Source of the DNA: Magnolia sinica
Taxonomy: Eukaryota; Streptophyta; Magnoliopsida; Magnoliales; Magnoliaceae
NCBI RefSeq assembly: GCF_029962835.1
Contig: NC_080588.1
Location: 19,672,001-19,736,000, forward strand
DNA: 64,000 nucleotides
Reading direction: 5' to 3'
The notes under the pieces were generated by a model. That model did no database searches, was not told the DNA's origin, and worked only from the letters and a program-made list of their open reading frames with translations. Below, piece by piece: positions 10,691 through 22,108 of the stretch (within the stretch, counting starts at the first letter, position 1; each line of letters starts with the position of its first letter). The translations under genes and the position numbers were made by a program.

Positions 10691-13161
10691 TGTAAACACC
10701 CTGCCTAAAACAAGGACACGCCACTCTTTAAGCTTCCACTTGACTTCGATGAATTGTCTCCCATTGACTTGGAAATCATTGAAAATCCAAATGGATCAAA
10801 CTGGGTGCATACTCGGCACATGCCGGAGATAACTAACAGATCCGATAGTTAACACCAAATCAAGTAGCGATTCGGTCACGATCGAGCAAATAAACTCCAA
10901 AACCCCTGAAACTCTCTTTATGACACAACCAACATGCAAAAATGGATAAAACGAATACTCTCTACCTATGGATCACTCTTTGCATCATTTAGTCCTTCCA
11001 AATAACATTGTGTCAAGGTGTGAGAGGTCGTATCTTCAAAATTAGGGAAAAGTACAGTCGTCCTGATATATAAAATGACCATAGTATTATTGGAGACAAA
11101 TCTTGACCGATTGGGATGATTTATGATTAATTAAAAAGGTGGTCAAATGATCTTCCTAACAAACTTAAGTTTCCACCAATTCGAATCATAGTGAGGAAGA
11201 TCCGGCCCATTTATCAAAATCATGCATTATCGATTGACTAGAATCGAAAAAACATTGGTTGCGCTTTAAACTAGTCAAACGGGATCCGATTGAGATGATT
11301 TCAGTTACGATGAAAAGCTTATCAGACGACGTTTCCAATAATCCTAAAATCATCAAAGGCAGACCATCGGTCAAATTGTAAACAAACAATTTCATATATT
11401 ATACAGACGTATTTTTGTCACAACAAACGAGGTTCAATCGAAGTGGTTCTATTCTTGTTAGAAAGCTTACCTCATTATCTTTCCAATAAGATAAAGATTA
11501 CAGAAAACAGATATGTAACAAAGAAGATACGAGCGTTTGAATATTTGGAAGAAAAAGACAAAAACTAATAATCACTTTATATATATATATAGGGAAAAGG
11601 TACTATGCGCTCGACTCACGAGTCCGTCCCATGAGGTTGAGTTGTGTGGGCCCCACCGTGATGCGTTTGGAACATCTACCCCATCAGTCAGATGCACCAT
11701 TCCATCATGGGCCTAGGTCTCAAAAATCAAGTCAATCCGTGACTTGTGTGGGCCACACCACATACAGAGGGGGGGGGGGGGCGTGCACAATTAAAACATT
11801 CATAATCATTTTTTGGGCCCACCGAGATGTGGTTTGCAAATCCAGCCCATCCATTATGTGTGTCCCACTTGGATGAGGGTTCAAACCAAGTTTTAGCAGC
11901 ATTCAAAACTCAAGTGGGCCCCACCAAGTGCTTTTCTATGTTTTAATGGTGTCTTCACATGATTTTAGATGGTATGGCCCACCTGAGTTCCATATATGGC
12001 TGATTTTTGGGATATCCCATAATTTAGAGGGGACTCGTTAAATGCACGGTGTTGATGGTCGACACGCATCATGGTGGGGCCCACATAGCTTGACCTCATG
12101 GGAGCTTATCGTGAGGTCGAGCGCATAGTACCTTTTCCCATATATATATATAGATAATATTATATTATATATATTTATAATCATTACTTTTATATAATAT
12201 ATAATACATTACATTTTAAACGTCCGAAGGTGGGCACCCACAATTCAGCGCGGGCGCCCACAGGATGACCTAATATAGTGGGTCGTCAGCAATGGATGCC
12301 AATGCTATATAAGGCACCCCGGGTCACACAGACATAAGAGAAGGTAGAGAGAAGCTAAGACAGAAATTTTAAGCAGACAGAGAAACAGAAAGTGAGAGAG
12401 AAAATATAGAGTAAAAAGAGAGATAGAAAAATATAGAGAGGGTCTGAGGGTTGGAGTTTGCCTGGAGGTATTACTCAAAGTACCTTAAAGATTTGCAACG
12501 TGCCGACATGCTGCCTAATACAGGAGAAAAAAATAGATATCAAAGGAGTAAAAAAAGCTAAGAATTTGTCCATTTCTATTTAGTTTGCATTCCACTCCAC
12601 ACATTTCAATTACCTTAATTACTTCCATATTTTATTTTTCATTATTCTCCATATTCATTGTTTACTTTATTTGCCTGCGAGGATTTTAAATCATGTGAAG
12701 TAAGGCTAGTTAGCATTTTATCTTATTTACTGCTTTTACTTTATTTGCCTACCCAGGGCCACTTGACTTTGTGATGTAAAGCTAGATAACTTTTTTATTT
12801 TTCTTATCTCTGCCTGGCCGGGCCATCAGGGTTATGCGAAGTATACCCAAGTATGAAATACCGAAATTTCATTAAATCCTTAGAAATTACAAATCTTGTG
12901 AGGTAGAGGCCGCATATTGTGTAAGCAGAAAATAATGCTTAAATCATTCCTTTTCTGTCACCGATGCCCTTATTCAGAATCTATGGCCGCAAACCAAACA
13001 TGGGAGTCACTTGAGTTGGGAAATTGTGAGATTCCCCAACTCCTAAACGATTGTACGGTCTCTAACCGGCCGTATATTTTATGCTTTATTTGGCTAGTGA
13101 TGACTCTAAATCAAATGTATTTTTCCATATGAGTCAATAGCAAATATTGCCCACGGTAACA
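10691..13161 (+). mobile_element. 3' LTR of the Tat-clade element
   Basis: It begins TGTAAACACCCTGCC directly after a polypurine tract (about 10679-10689) and is taken to end at ACGGTAACA (13161). Both ends fit TG...CA. A TATA box (TATATAAG, 12306) precedes a purine-rich leader-like stretch. A 548-bp TIR element (11592-12139) is inserted, so the LTR itself is about 1.9 kb. The 5' LTR is not in the window. The right end is less certain than the left. Confidence 0.65.
11592..12139. mobile_element. Non-autonomous TIR element (MULE-like?) nested in the LTR
   Basis: The ends are perfect 24-bp inverted repeats starting GGGAAAAGGTACTATGCGCT. The flanks read ATATATATA on both sides, consistent with a 9-bp Mutator-type duplication, but the AT run makes this weak. 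The interior contains the GTGGGCCCCACCGTGATGCG motif and related blocks shared with the foldback family. There is no transposase. Confidence 0.8.
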
Positions 13162-13641
13162 AAAATCTATATGAAAGCTAGCAAAGCGAGGGTACCGGCA
13201 CGCTCGTGCATGCATGTGGGGGAAGGATTTCACAATGGCACATGTATACTTAAAGATGTACTTTGGCACACGAGGCATATGTGGGCATTTCTAGGTTGAA
13301 TTTGGTGCATCACGTATACTTGGTTATGGATTATGGTCCATACCACGCCCCATGACGTACATTAAAAAAATAATAAATAGATAAAAACTATCGGCATACT
13401 CTATCTGGTACATACAGAAAACATGTCCCCCGTGCAGAACAGCTTAGTCAGCCAACGGTTATTTCTTAGAAACGGTGTTTTAGTGCTTCGTCCGTCTATA
13501 GTGGTCTTTTTCTGGACGAGGATGCCAAACGTGTAACTTGGCTGGCCAAGCAGTCCTCTAACAGGCATTAAATACGAATGGCCTCTGCGTCGGAAGCAGA
13601 TTGCGTGCTGCCCCGTATGGACGGAAATCCGTACAGCTCTT
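13162..13641. other. Gene-free spacer
   Basis: No supported gene, RNA or element end. An antisense frame at 13401-13682 shows no recognisable protein features. Confidence 0.4.
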
Positions 13642-13960
13642 GAGGCCCACCATGATGCATGAGTTTTATCTACGCGGTTCATCCATTTTTTGATACCATT
13701 TTAGGTTTTGTATCAAAAAAATGACAAGATCCAAGGCTCAGGTGGACAACGCCATAGGAAGGAGTGGCGATAATCACACCCACTGTTGAAACCTTCTTAG
13801 GTTTAACAGTGTTGTTTATTTTCCATCCAAACTGTTCCCAGGGCCACACAGACCTAGGTGAAGGGTTAAAACAAATATAGTCTTGATCCAAAACTCGTCT
13901 CATGAAGTTTTTAATGGTGAGCGTTGAATTCCCACTATGTGATTCACATGTGCATGAATT
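13642..13960. mobile_element. Foldback-family element, left part
   Basis: It starts GGCCCACCATGATGCATG and carries the family's internal landmarks (TTTTATC..., CCAAGGCTCAGGTGGAC, GTTTATTTTCCATCCAAACTG). The right terminus is missing. Confidence 0.65.
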
Positions 13961-14165
13961 TGTCTATTATTTAGATTATAGTTTAAAATAATCTGAAAAA
14001 ATTGATGACCAGCATGGATAAAATTTGTTCGTAACTTAGGGCCCTTTCGGTGTATTTGGAAATGTAATCGGAGTATCAAATGCCTTCAGGAGTAAGGGAA
14101 TGGAAGCTAATTCTTCTCCACCACACTACCGACCTGACCGGTGTGCTGAGGTTAACAAGTACTGT

Positions 14166-14560
14166 GATCCCACCGTAAGGTATGTGTTATTTTCTAACAT
14201 GCATGTCTATTTGACGAACACGGTGTAAAACTTAGGCCTGAAAATAAGACATGTCTAAAGATCAACTGAACCATACGCAAAAAAGCAACGGGAGATTGGG
14301 TTTCATAAGTGTTGGATTAATATGACATTCTTTTACCTCATCATCCTGATCTATGTAACCATATGAATAAGTTGGATCGAAAACAAATGTTATGGTAAAC
14401 GTTAGGAATGTTTTATTAGTGTGAATCATTGTTCTATTGCTATTTGTGGTGTGGTCTACTTAACCTTTGAATATGAGTCATTTTTGAGTTAATGCTTTAA
14501 AATGTTATCGCCAAATTGACAGACAGTTTAGATATAATAAATAAATCATTGTGGGTAAGT
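14166..14560. mobile_element. Foldback-family element, degenerate
   Basis: It opens with CCCACCGTAAGGTATGTGTT and has later GTGGTGTGGTCTACTTAACC and ATTTTTGAGTTAATGC blocks that match the family. The right end is eroded. Confidence 0.5.
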
Positions 14561-14700
14561 TTGATCTCCTTTGAACCGTTCATGAAGCCCAAGAGCCGGA
14601 GTAGCGTACCGCTTGCTTTCGCATGACATGACAGGTACACAGACACAGTCGGTGATGTATGCTACACCAGCCAAGATGCGGCTTCAGAGGATCTCCAACG

Positions 14701-15123
14701 GTGGATCCCACTGTAACGTATGTGTTATACATCCATGCCGTCCATCCCATTCTTCCTGGATGGTTTGAAGGTATGAGCCCAAAAATAGGGCAGGTCTATA
14801 TCTTAAGCGGATCACACTGAAAAAAAGAGTGGTGATTGAACGCTCACCGTTAAAAACTTCCTGGGGCCATCTGAATATTTATTTGCCATCCAACCCGTTG
14901 ATGAGGTAACAAAGATCTAGATGAAAAGGACCACACAAATGTCAGCCTGATCCAATACTTTTGTATCCGAGAGAAATTTTTAATGGCCAATCACCACGGT
15001 TTCCTGTGGTGTGGTCCCCATGGGATTTGAATCTGCTGCATTTTTGAGATCATATATTGAAATGATCTGGTGGAACGGATGGACGGCGTGGATTTAAGAA
15101 GCATGCATCATGGTGCGCTCCAC
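14701..15123. mobile_element. Foldback-family element, complete, at the NDUFS7 promoter
   Basis: Both terminal inverted repeats are present: GTGGATCCCACTGTAACGTA at the left, and at the right a complement of GTGGAGCGCACCATGATGCA. The similarity extends about 48 bp into CCATGCCGTCCATCC. It is 423 bp with no coding sequence. It ends 129 bp before the NDUFS7 start codon, so it must overlap or abut the promoter or 5' UTR. Confidence 0.8.
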
Positions 15124-15252
15124 TGTCAGGGATACACCGACCTCGGTGGATCCGGGGATCTATCAAGGGGGATCGCGATTTCCACATTTTCTCCGCTCTT
15201 CCGAAGCAGCGGGAAGAAAAAAACCCAACGCTCTCTCCTTCTCAGAGAATCC

Positions 15253-15641
15253 ATGGCTCTCCTCCCGAGGACAGCACGCCTCGCCCTACTCTCTTCCCAA
15301 AGGGCTGCATCCATCCATACCACCATCCCATCATCATCATTATCATCATCATCTCCAGCTCCATATGCTCGGGCCGCACCGCCATCTACCACGACCGGGC
15401 TCTCCAAGGCGGCCGAGTTCGTGATCTCGAAGGTGGATGATCTGATGAACTGGGCCAGGCGCGGGTCCCTCTGGCCCATGACCTTCGGCCTCGCCTGCTG
15501 TGCCGTCGAGATGATGCACACCGGCGCCGCCCGCTACGACTTCGACCGTTTTGGCGTCATCTTTCGCCCCAGCCCCCGTCAGTCCGATTGCATGATCGTT
15601 GCTGGCACCCTCACCAACAAGATGGCCCCCGCCCTCCGCAA
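15253..15641 (+). CDS. NDUFS7: NADH dehydrogenase iron-sulfur protein 7 (complex I PSST), exon 1
   Basis: This exon encodes residues 1-129 and two bases of codon 130 of the complex I subunit that carries cluster N2 and contacts ubiquinone in the Q module of the mitochondrial inner membrane. Residues 1 to about 50 are rich in Arg, Ser and Ala and nearly lack acids, fitting a matrix-targeting presequence. The conserved core starts near residue 60 ([20 protein letters not shown]). The paired N2 ligands are Cys82 and Cys83 in [31 protein letters not shown] and [10 protein letters not shown] follow. The start was chosen because this ATG opens the presequence. The frame stays open upstream to 15070, but that part lies in a transposable element. 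The donor is CGCAA|GTATGC at 15642. GC content is much higher than in the surroundings. Confidence 0.95.
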
Positions 15642-15794
15642 GTATGCCCCTATTCCCCGCCCAATCTGCTCTTTTATCAATGGTTGGATAGAGATTAGGG
15701 TTTGTATTTGCTTGAATTGGGGATAAGATGGATGGATTCAGGATTATTTTTTTTTTCAGTTACACTTCTTTTAATTGATGAATTGGAACATGGT

Positions 15795-18348
15795 TAATGC
15801 AAACCCTGGAAGGAGAAGCAAATAGATCAAAGAAAAGAATAAAGAGATTGTGGGAAAGGACCCAACAATACACTAGCAGAATGCTAGAGATCACGAATAC
15901 AGGACTGTGAGCAAGCTCAACAGTCCTCTAGTTTTGAACTAGAGATCAATTTCCCCTCCTTTAACAGCTACCGTAGAGAAAATAAGAGAATTTCATAAAA
16001 GAGAATGTCATCCAACTTGTCTTATTCCATAGGCTATAAGCCTTATTTATAAGCAGTCATTACAATCTGCAATAAAACTATGAAATCTTAAAGATAGAAT
16101 TCCTAGCTAGCCAATACCTGAGAAAAGAGGAAACTACCTAAATAAGAAAGCATTGTAATTAAGAAAGTCCCTAAATAAGAAAAATATAAAATTACTCCTT
16201 GCCTAATATAAAATATGAAAGAAAGAAAATTTCCTAATGTAGAGATTTGAAAGAAAAAAGGAAATTAGAAATGAACTAAAAAGGGATAGTGGGCATTTTC
16301 TTGTGCACACATGTGGAGTGTGCATTCTTTTCTTCAAATCTTAATCAATTGGCTTGTGTGGCTATTTGGTTGCATCAATTCCACCTGGCTTTGAAAAAAG
16401 CTCGTCCTTGAGAGAAGTCATAATTTCCTACAAAGATCCTCATTTGTAGCGTGTCTTCTTCGGCTTTGCTGGCAGTTGATGGTGGAGACCCACACGCCCG
16501 ATGGGTAGCTTGTGCATAAAACAGTGTTGAAACACATACCATCTTTTCTTTTGCTTCTTGTTGGTCCTCCACGTTCTAGACGTTGATTATGGCCCCTTGG
16601 TCACAGTTAGCTTCTGATTTGCATACCTTGATTGACACAGAGATGGTACTAATGAGTTGACCTCTATAGAGTTTGCTACTATGATTGTAGCACTATCCAT
16701 CTCTTTAACTATCGAATTGTCCATATTTGTTAAACCTTCAGTCTCTTCAATTGGATCATTTGTCAGTTGATCTTTGGATTTTACTTGAATTTCCTCCGAT
16801 CTAACAATTGATCTATCAACCAATCCAGAGGAGGATTCCTTTTGGGTCATCACATTATCTATAATCACGTCATTCCTTGGAATGCCATATAAAACATATT
16901 GAAGCCCATAAAGCTTTTCCTGTTCAATCAAGGACTCAACGCAAGCTCTCACAAACTCCTTGAGTTCCTTGAATTTATTTTCAATATCTTTCTTGAATGC
17001 TGTAATCTCCTTCTTGACTTCTTGCAAATTCTCTTCCCATGTCTCTTGAATGCAACTTTCCTTCCCATGTCTCTTGAACATTCTTGGCCATCACTGATAT
17101 TTCCATGCAATGGGATGCTTTTGAGTAGCCGACATGTGGTTGTCGTTGCTCATAACATCTGGATGTCCATTGAAAGGAATCTCTAAAAGACCCATATGAA
17201 GATGGGAGAGACTTGAGACGATAGGGGTAGTGATTGTGATAGTCAGAATTAGCCAGATAAGAATAACGCGATAGTATGGATGGGTAGGAAAGTCTGGATG
17301 GGGATAATTGTTCTAGGTGTATGAACATCTTCCTATTCATAACATCTCCAAACAAGAACATAGGCTGAACTGGCTGGGATTCTATATCTAAGGTTGTGGT
17401 CTGTGATGGTTTTTTTTTTTTTTTATAATTTTTTTTTAATTTCGTGAGGAAAAGAGAAAGGGCAAGGAATTGATGGGTTGGAACGGGATTAGGATATAAT
17501 AGGGTTGGAAGAGAATATAAATAAATTTTTTTAAAGGTACGGTTATGGTTTAAAGGATTTGAGGGAAAAAAGGAAAAGGAATGTTTTAGGGTTTGGTGAT
17601 TTTGCGATGAGAAAAGGAAAAGAAAAGAAAATGAAAGATGAAGGATTGAGGAAGGAGAAAGACAAAATGGTAGGATTGAGATGAGAAAATTACCTTCTTT
17701 AAGTTTACCAAGAGCAGAACCTAGCTTTAATACTAATTTAATGCAAACCCTGAAAGGAGAAGTAAATATATCAAAGAAAAGAATAAAGAGATTGTGGGAA
17801 AGGACCCAACAATCCTCTAGCTGAATGCTAGAGATCACGAATGCAAGGCTATGAGCAAGCTCAACAGTTCTTAAGTCTTGAAGTAGAGATTATTTTCCCC
17901 CATTTAACAATTACCGTAGAGAAAATAAGAAAATTTCATAAAAGAGAATGTCATCCAACTTGCCTTATTACATAGGCTATAGGCCTTATTTATAATCAAT
18001 CCTTACAATCTATAATAAAACGATGGAATCTTAAAAATATAATTCATAGCTAGCCAATATATGAGAAAATAGGAAACTGCCTAAATAAAAAATCATTGTA
18101 ATTAAAAAAGTAAGAAAAATACTTAAATAAGAAAAATGTAAAATTACTCCATGCCTAATATAAAGATATAAAAGAACGAGAAAATTTCTTAATATAGAGA
18201 TTTGAAATAAAAAAAACAAAATGTAGAAATGAGGTAAAAAGGGAAAGTGGTTATTTTCTTGTGCACACGTGCAGAGTGTGCACGCGTGAGATGTGGGCCT
18301 TTCTTCAAATCTTGATCAATTGGCTTGTGTGCCCATTTAGTTGCATCA
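15795..18348 (-). mobile_element. Complete non-autonomous LTR retrotransposon (LARD/TRIM-like)
   Basis: Two LTRs (15795-16377 and 17742-18348) are direct repeats of about 583 and 607 bp. They end in near-inverted TGATGCAA/TTGCATTA, and the whole is flanked by the 5-bp duplication ATGGT (15790-15794 and 18349-18353). On the minus strand, a decayed Met-tRNA primer site (TTAGTATTAAAGC) follows the 5' LTR. A polypurine-like GCCAGGTGGAAT precedes the 3' LTR at about 16380. The internal 1.36 kb has no protease, reverse transcriptase or integrase, so the element depends on an autonomous partner. Confidence 0.9.
16587..17081 (-). CDS. Uncharacterised ORF in the intronic LTR element (164 aa)
   Basis: The frame lies inside the internal region of the non-autonomous LTR element, in the element's sense. 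The first 60 residues are charged and helical-looking (EVKKEITAFKKDIENKFKEL), compatible with a coiled coil. The rest is Ser/Glu/Val-rich without a known motif. It overlaps a second frame on the same strand (16981-17838) that looks like the upstream part of the same decayed coding region. It could be a gag-like remnant, but no Gag motif or zinc knuckle is visible. Function unknown; it may not be expressed. Confidence 0.35.
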   Translation of the reverse strand: MFKRHGKESCIQETWEENLQEVKKEITAFKKDIENKFKELKEFVRACVESLIEQEKLYGLQYVLYGIPRNDVIIDNVMTQKESSSGLVDRSIVRSEEIQVKSKDQLTNDPIEETEGLTNMDNSIVKEMDSATIIVANSIEVNSLVPSLCQSRYANQKLTVTKGP

Positions 18349-18668
18349 ATGGTTTACCTTTACAGTCGGTGAGTGTGGAACGTTCATTTGGTGGCCATTT
18401 GGTTGCATCATGTCCAATGTATAATTCTCAAATGGATGGTGTAAAAAAATACAACAAGAGCTGTTGATCCACACAGTAAAGTGGAAGAGCCCTTGATCGG
18501 AAGAATAGGGTTATTCCTGGTTTTTGTATGATTGGTCATCAATTTTTTTTAACCATCAATAGGAAGCATAAATATTGGTGGGTGAAAAAAGAAGAAGAAT
18601 AAACATTGGCCATTCGTGAGGTGGCTTGACATATAAGTGGTCTAAATTCATATATATTCACCTGTTTA
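18349..18668. other. Intron sequence, no feature seen
   Basis: Unique-looking intron sequence between two insertions. It starts with the right ATGGT duplication of the LTR element. Confidence 0.4.
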
Positions 18669-19418
18669 GGGGTCGTTTGGATGCCTGTAAAGTTTTTAAG
18701 TTGTAAGCAGTTTGCACTTGAAAAGAGTTTTAGGTGTAAATTGTTTATATGCTATTGTGTTTGGCTTTTAAGTGGTAATCTGTTTACAAGTAAACCAATT
18801 GTATGTTTGGCTAACTTGTGAAGTGTTTACAATGTATAAAGTAGGTATTCACACCTCATAGAGCTTGAGGTAGTAAATCTTGCCAAAATCTGCAATCACA
18901 TATAAAGGACTTGATTTATTTATTTTTTTTGGGGCCCTAGGAAAGCTTCAAAACATGCATTTATTGGATGGATTGGATGTCCTCCACTGATTGCAATCGG
19001 CCCTAGATGCAATCTGGAAGTTTTTGATGATGGGCATCCCATCCTTCCCTCTCATGTGGTCCATTTGATGATCAATTGGGCTTTTTCTTTAAGCCATAGG
19101 AGAGCATCAAGGGAAGCACATGATGGATAGATTGGATCTACCATACACATCACGGTGGCCCCACACGTCACAAGTGTATATCAACCATGGTGTTATTGGT
19201 GTTCCACTATGTATAATGTCCTTTTAGCTGTAAAGACTTTACCCGTAATATGAAACATGGCTTTTTGCTAGGTTTCAGACTACAATTAAAAGCGGTAATG
19301 TGTTTATAGCCTGCAAAGCCTTTACAGGCAAATGCAGGGTTTCCAAACAGCCCCTGCAATTCGATTACCTGTAATCCTTTTACAACTTGAGGTTTTTACA
19401 AACATCCAAATGACCCCT
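18669..19418. mobile_element. PIF/Harbinger-like MITE
   Basis: The ends are inverted repeats starting GGGGTCGTTTGGATG and ending with the near-complement CATCCAAATGACCCC. TTA is present on both flanks, the usual 3-bp duplication of PIF/Harbinger elements. Subterminal CTGTAAA/TTTTACAG motifs recur. No transposase is present. A GGTGGCCCC motif near 19150 hints at a foldback fragment inside. Confidence 0.75.
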
Positions 19419-19884
19419 TAGTGGTCCAAATGAACCGGATAGTTTGTAGCCTATTTGTCTCAATGGTAGTGGATGGTTGAACCATGGAAATTCAACATGC
19501 CATACAAAAGAAAAGGTCAATTAGAGATTCTTATTAATTCGTTTATTATCAGAATGTCGCTACTAATTGCCATTCAAAAAAGAAGAAAATATTTTTTAAA
19601 AAAGTAATTTAGTTTCTCTAGTGTTGATTTGAATTGCGGAATTGGGTCTACAAGATTTTGAGAGTTACAGTAAAAAGGTGCTTCTTTTTTTTTTTTCTCT
19701 CCATGATTTGGTTGCTTGAGGCTTAGGGGGTTCAATCTAGCAAAGTGACAATTTTTTTAATGATCTTCTCCATGAGATTTTCACTTGGAAATGGGTAGTA
19801 TTTTTAGGGCATTTTTGGTTACATGATCCAAGGCAAAATAAAGCAAAAAGCAATAATTATCTAATGATATTTTAAAAAAGTTGA
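19419..19884. other. Intron spacer
   Basis: No supported feature. Poly-T and A-rich runs are present. Confidence 0.4.
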
Positions 19885-22010
19885 CAATAACTTTTGAAAA
19901 TGAAAACAATACCCACAAGCACATCCCATTCAATTACAAGAAAAATTGCCCTACTCCTAATTGCCTATTACTTTCACTTCAGAAGCACCTTCTGTTTCTT
20001 TCCCAAATCACCCATAAGCCGTCGATAAGCAAAGTCTCCATAAAACCTTTACTTATGAAAAGCCAGACCATGCCCTGCTATTAAAAGATCTATGATAGCA
20101 AAGGGTCATAGACCAAGTTCAATTGAATCTTCTTAGAATTACGATCCACACTTGGTTTGTGGGAGGGCAGTGAATGAATGGATGATCGATTGATTCGTCA
20201 TTAGACGTGCACATAAGGCAAACACTAGGGATGGTCATTGATCATTTTTGAAGATTATCAATAGTCAATATTCTTTTTTCTACCACAAGCCACTCAAAGG
20301 CTGCAATCTTCGGAGGAGCGCCGTAATGCCAGACATGAAGATTATCGATGGAATGATAACAATGAATGATGCTGCTCACTTTTTTGTTTCTTGGTTATGA
20401 AAAGAATAGTGTTTTTATCACCCTCTTTAAGCCAATTGGCTCGCGATGGCTACCTCCACTTAATCTCCTCCTTTTAGCCAACCAGCATAGTCTAGGCTAG
20501 CTTAGACCTCAAAAGTTTTTATTGTTCCAACCACTCGGCCCCTTCCATCTTCATGTTGAAAACTTGATGTTGCTTAAAATGGAGTTCGTCTCGGCTTGCC
20601 ACTTTCCCTTCACTTCCTATTTCCAAACTAGATCTTCCTTTTTAAGAGCTTCAATTTTTGACATAATATAAAACTAGTATAGCCATGAACCTTAAAAGAT
20701 TCCCACCACTCTTTGACTAACAAAGGAAAACCTTTGACCTCTAACCACATTAACTGAAACCTTAAAGGTTTGGGCCCCAATCCTCGCCCTCTACCACCAA
20801 CAAAATTGGGCAATGGTCTGAAATAGGCTTTGTAATGCACATTGAAACACTAAGGGAAACTTCTCCATCCATTAAGGGGATGCAAGTAACCCATCGAGTC
20901 TAGACATGGCGACCCAATTCTGACCATTTGACAAAGTGAAATGATGTAGGACAATTAACCACTTGCTCTAAAAGCTCGAACTGTTAGAGTATGGCGAATT
21001 AATCCCTTTATCTCATAGCCTAGGCCCCACATCTCATGGGTTAGGACCTCGGCCAAACCCCCTTCGTGAGCCTCAAATCACATGGGCCACCCACCTCAAG
21101 TGTGTCCCCGCATCCCACGGGCTACCCCATTCGAGCCTGGTGTGAAATGCGCATTAATCACCTTTGGTAAGGAGTTTCAAACACGAGATCTTCCTCGTGG
21201 GCCCCAAATCGCATGGGTCACCCACCCCGTGTGCTCATATATCCAACAGACGACCCCACTCGAGCCCAGTGTGAAAATGCCCCTGCATTAATCACCCCCG
21301 GTGAGGAGTCTCGAACACGAGACCTCCCGCTCTAATACCAATTTGATGCAGGACAATTAACCACTTGCTCTAAAAGCTCGAACTGTTAAAGTATGGCGAA
21401 TTAATCCCTTTATCTCATAGCCCAGGCCCCACATCTCATGGGTTAGGACCTTGGCCGAACCCCATTCGTGGGCCCAAAATCACATGGGCCACCCACCTCA
21501 AGTGTGTCCCCTCATCCCACGGGCTCCCCATTCGAGCCCGGTGTGAAATGCGCATTAATCACCCCTGGTAAGGAGTCTCAAACACGAGACCTCCCTCGTG
21601 GGCCCCAAATCGCATGGGTCACCCACCTCGTGTGTGCCCTTGCATCCAACAGGCGACCCCACTCAAGCCCAGTGTGAAAATGCCCCTGCATTATGAAACT
21701 ACCACTCCCAATTGGAAGGTCCACCAAATTGTGCTCTTTTACCTAGCCTAAAAAAGCTATCATGCTGCTTATAATGCACCCCTCGTTGGATTTTACGTAC
21801 ACAAATATGGTGATGTTGAAGATGCCTCCCACGCATCACGGCCCACTAAATAGCTTACAAACCTCACTTAACTCCACCCACATCCTTGCCATTCTAGTTG
21901 GCATATTCAGACCATAGATTGCTATAAACAACCATCGAAACTCATCAGAATTTTTTAAAAGTAAAACTGACGCACTGAAATTACCTCCCTACTCTATCTC
22001 CTTCGCCTAA
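19885..22010 (-). pseudogene. L1-type LINE ORF2 remnant (endonuclease, RT start, zf-RVT)
   Basis: Reading the minus strand from 22010: an endonuclease block (IYGLNMPTRMARMWVELSEV, then CVGGIFNI where GDFN is expected), then DLPIGSGSFT. This is interrupted by the TRIM and resumes with SNGQNWVAMSRLD. The start of the reverse-transcriptase region follows (GLGPKPLRFQLMWLEVKGFP, LVKEWWESF, WLKEGDKNT). An internal deletion removes the RT core. The C-terminal zinc-finger region resumes near 20340 (WHYGAPPKIAAFEWLVVEKR, CLMCTSNDESIDHPFIHCPP). Many stops are present. The GIFN change and the missing RT core mean no activity. Confidence 0.8.
20942..21693 (-). mobile_element. TRIM retrotransposon with 53-bp internal region
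   Basis: LTR copies at 20942-21290 and 21344-21693 (about 350 bp) begin TGATG(C/T)AGGACAATTAACC and end CCCTGCATTA. TGAAA flanks both sides (20937-20941 and 21694-21698) as a perfect target duplication. The internal 53 bp holds, on the minus strand, TTGGTATTAGAGC (Met-tRNA primer site) next to one LTR and a purine-rich CACCGGGGGTGAT next to the other, and nothing else. It is inserted in the LINE. The LTR carries internal repeats around GGGCC(C)CAAATC(A/G)CATGGG. Confidence 0.93.
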
Positions 22011-22044
22011 ATAGGCATATCTCAAGTAACTAGGTTGGCGCCCC

Positions 22045-22108
22045 CCCCCCCCAAAAAAAAAAAAAGAAGAAAAAAAGAAGAAGAAGAAGAAGAAGAAGAA
22101 GAAGACAT
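22045..22108. repeat. Homopolymer and (GAA)n microsatellite
   Basis: A C-run, an A-run and a GAA/AAG repeat follow each other. The long Phe/Ser frames across it are artefacts. Confidence 0.9.

Noticed and set aside
15070-15252. Upstream in-frame extension of NDUFS7
   Set aside because: The open frame runs into the foldback element and lacks presequence character; the ATG at 15253 gives a normal plant-length protein.
15126-15521. Antisense frame over NDUFS7 exon 1
   Set aside because: Shadow of a GC-rich coding exon; the sense strand encodes the conserved protein.
16981-17838. 285-codon minus-strand frame as an independent gene
   Set aside because: It spans the primer-site region and the 5' LTR edge of the non-autonomous element, so it is element sequence, mostly low-complexity.
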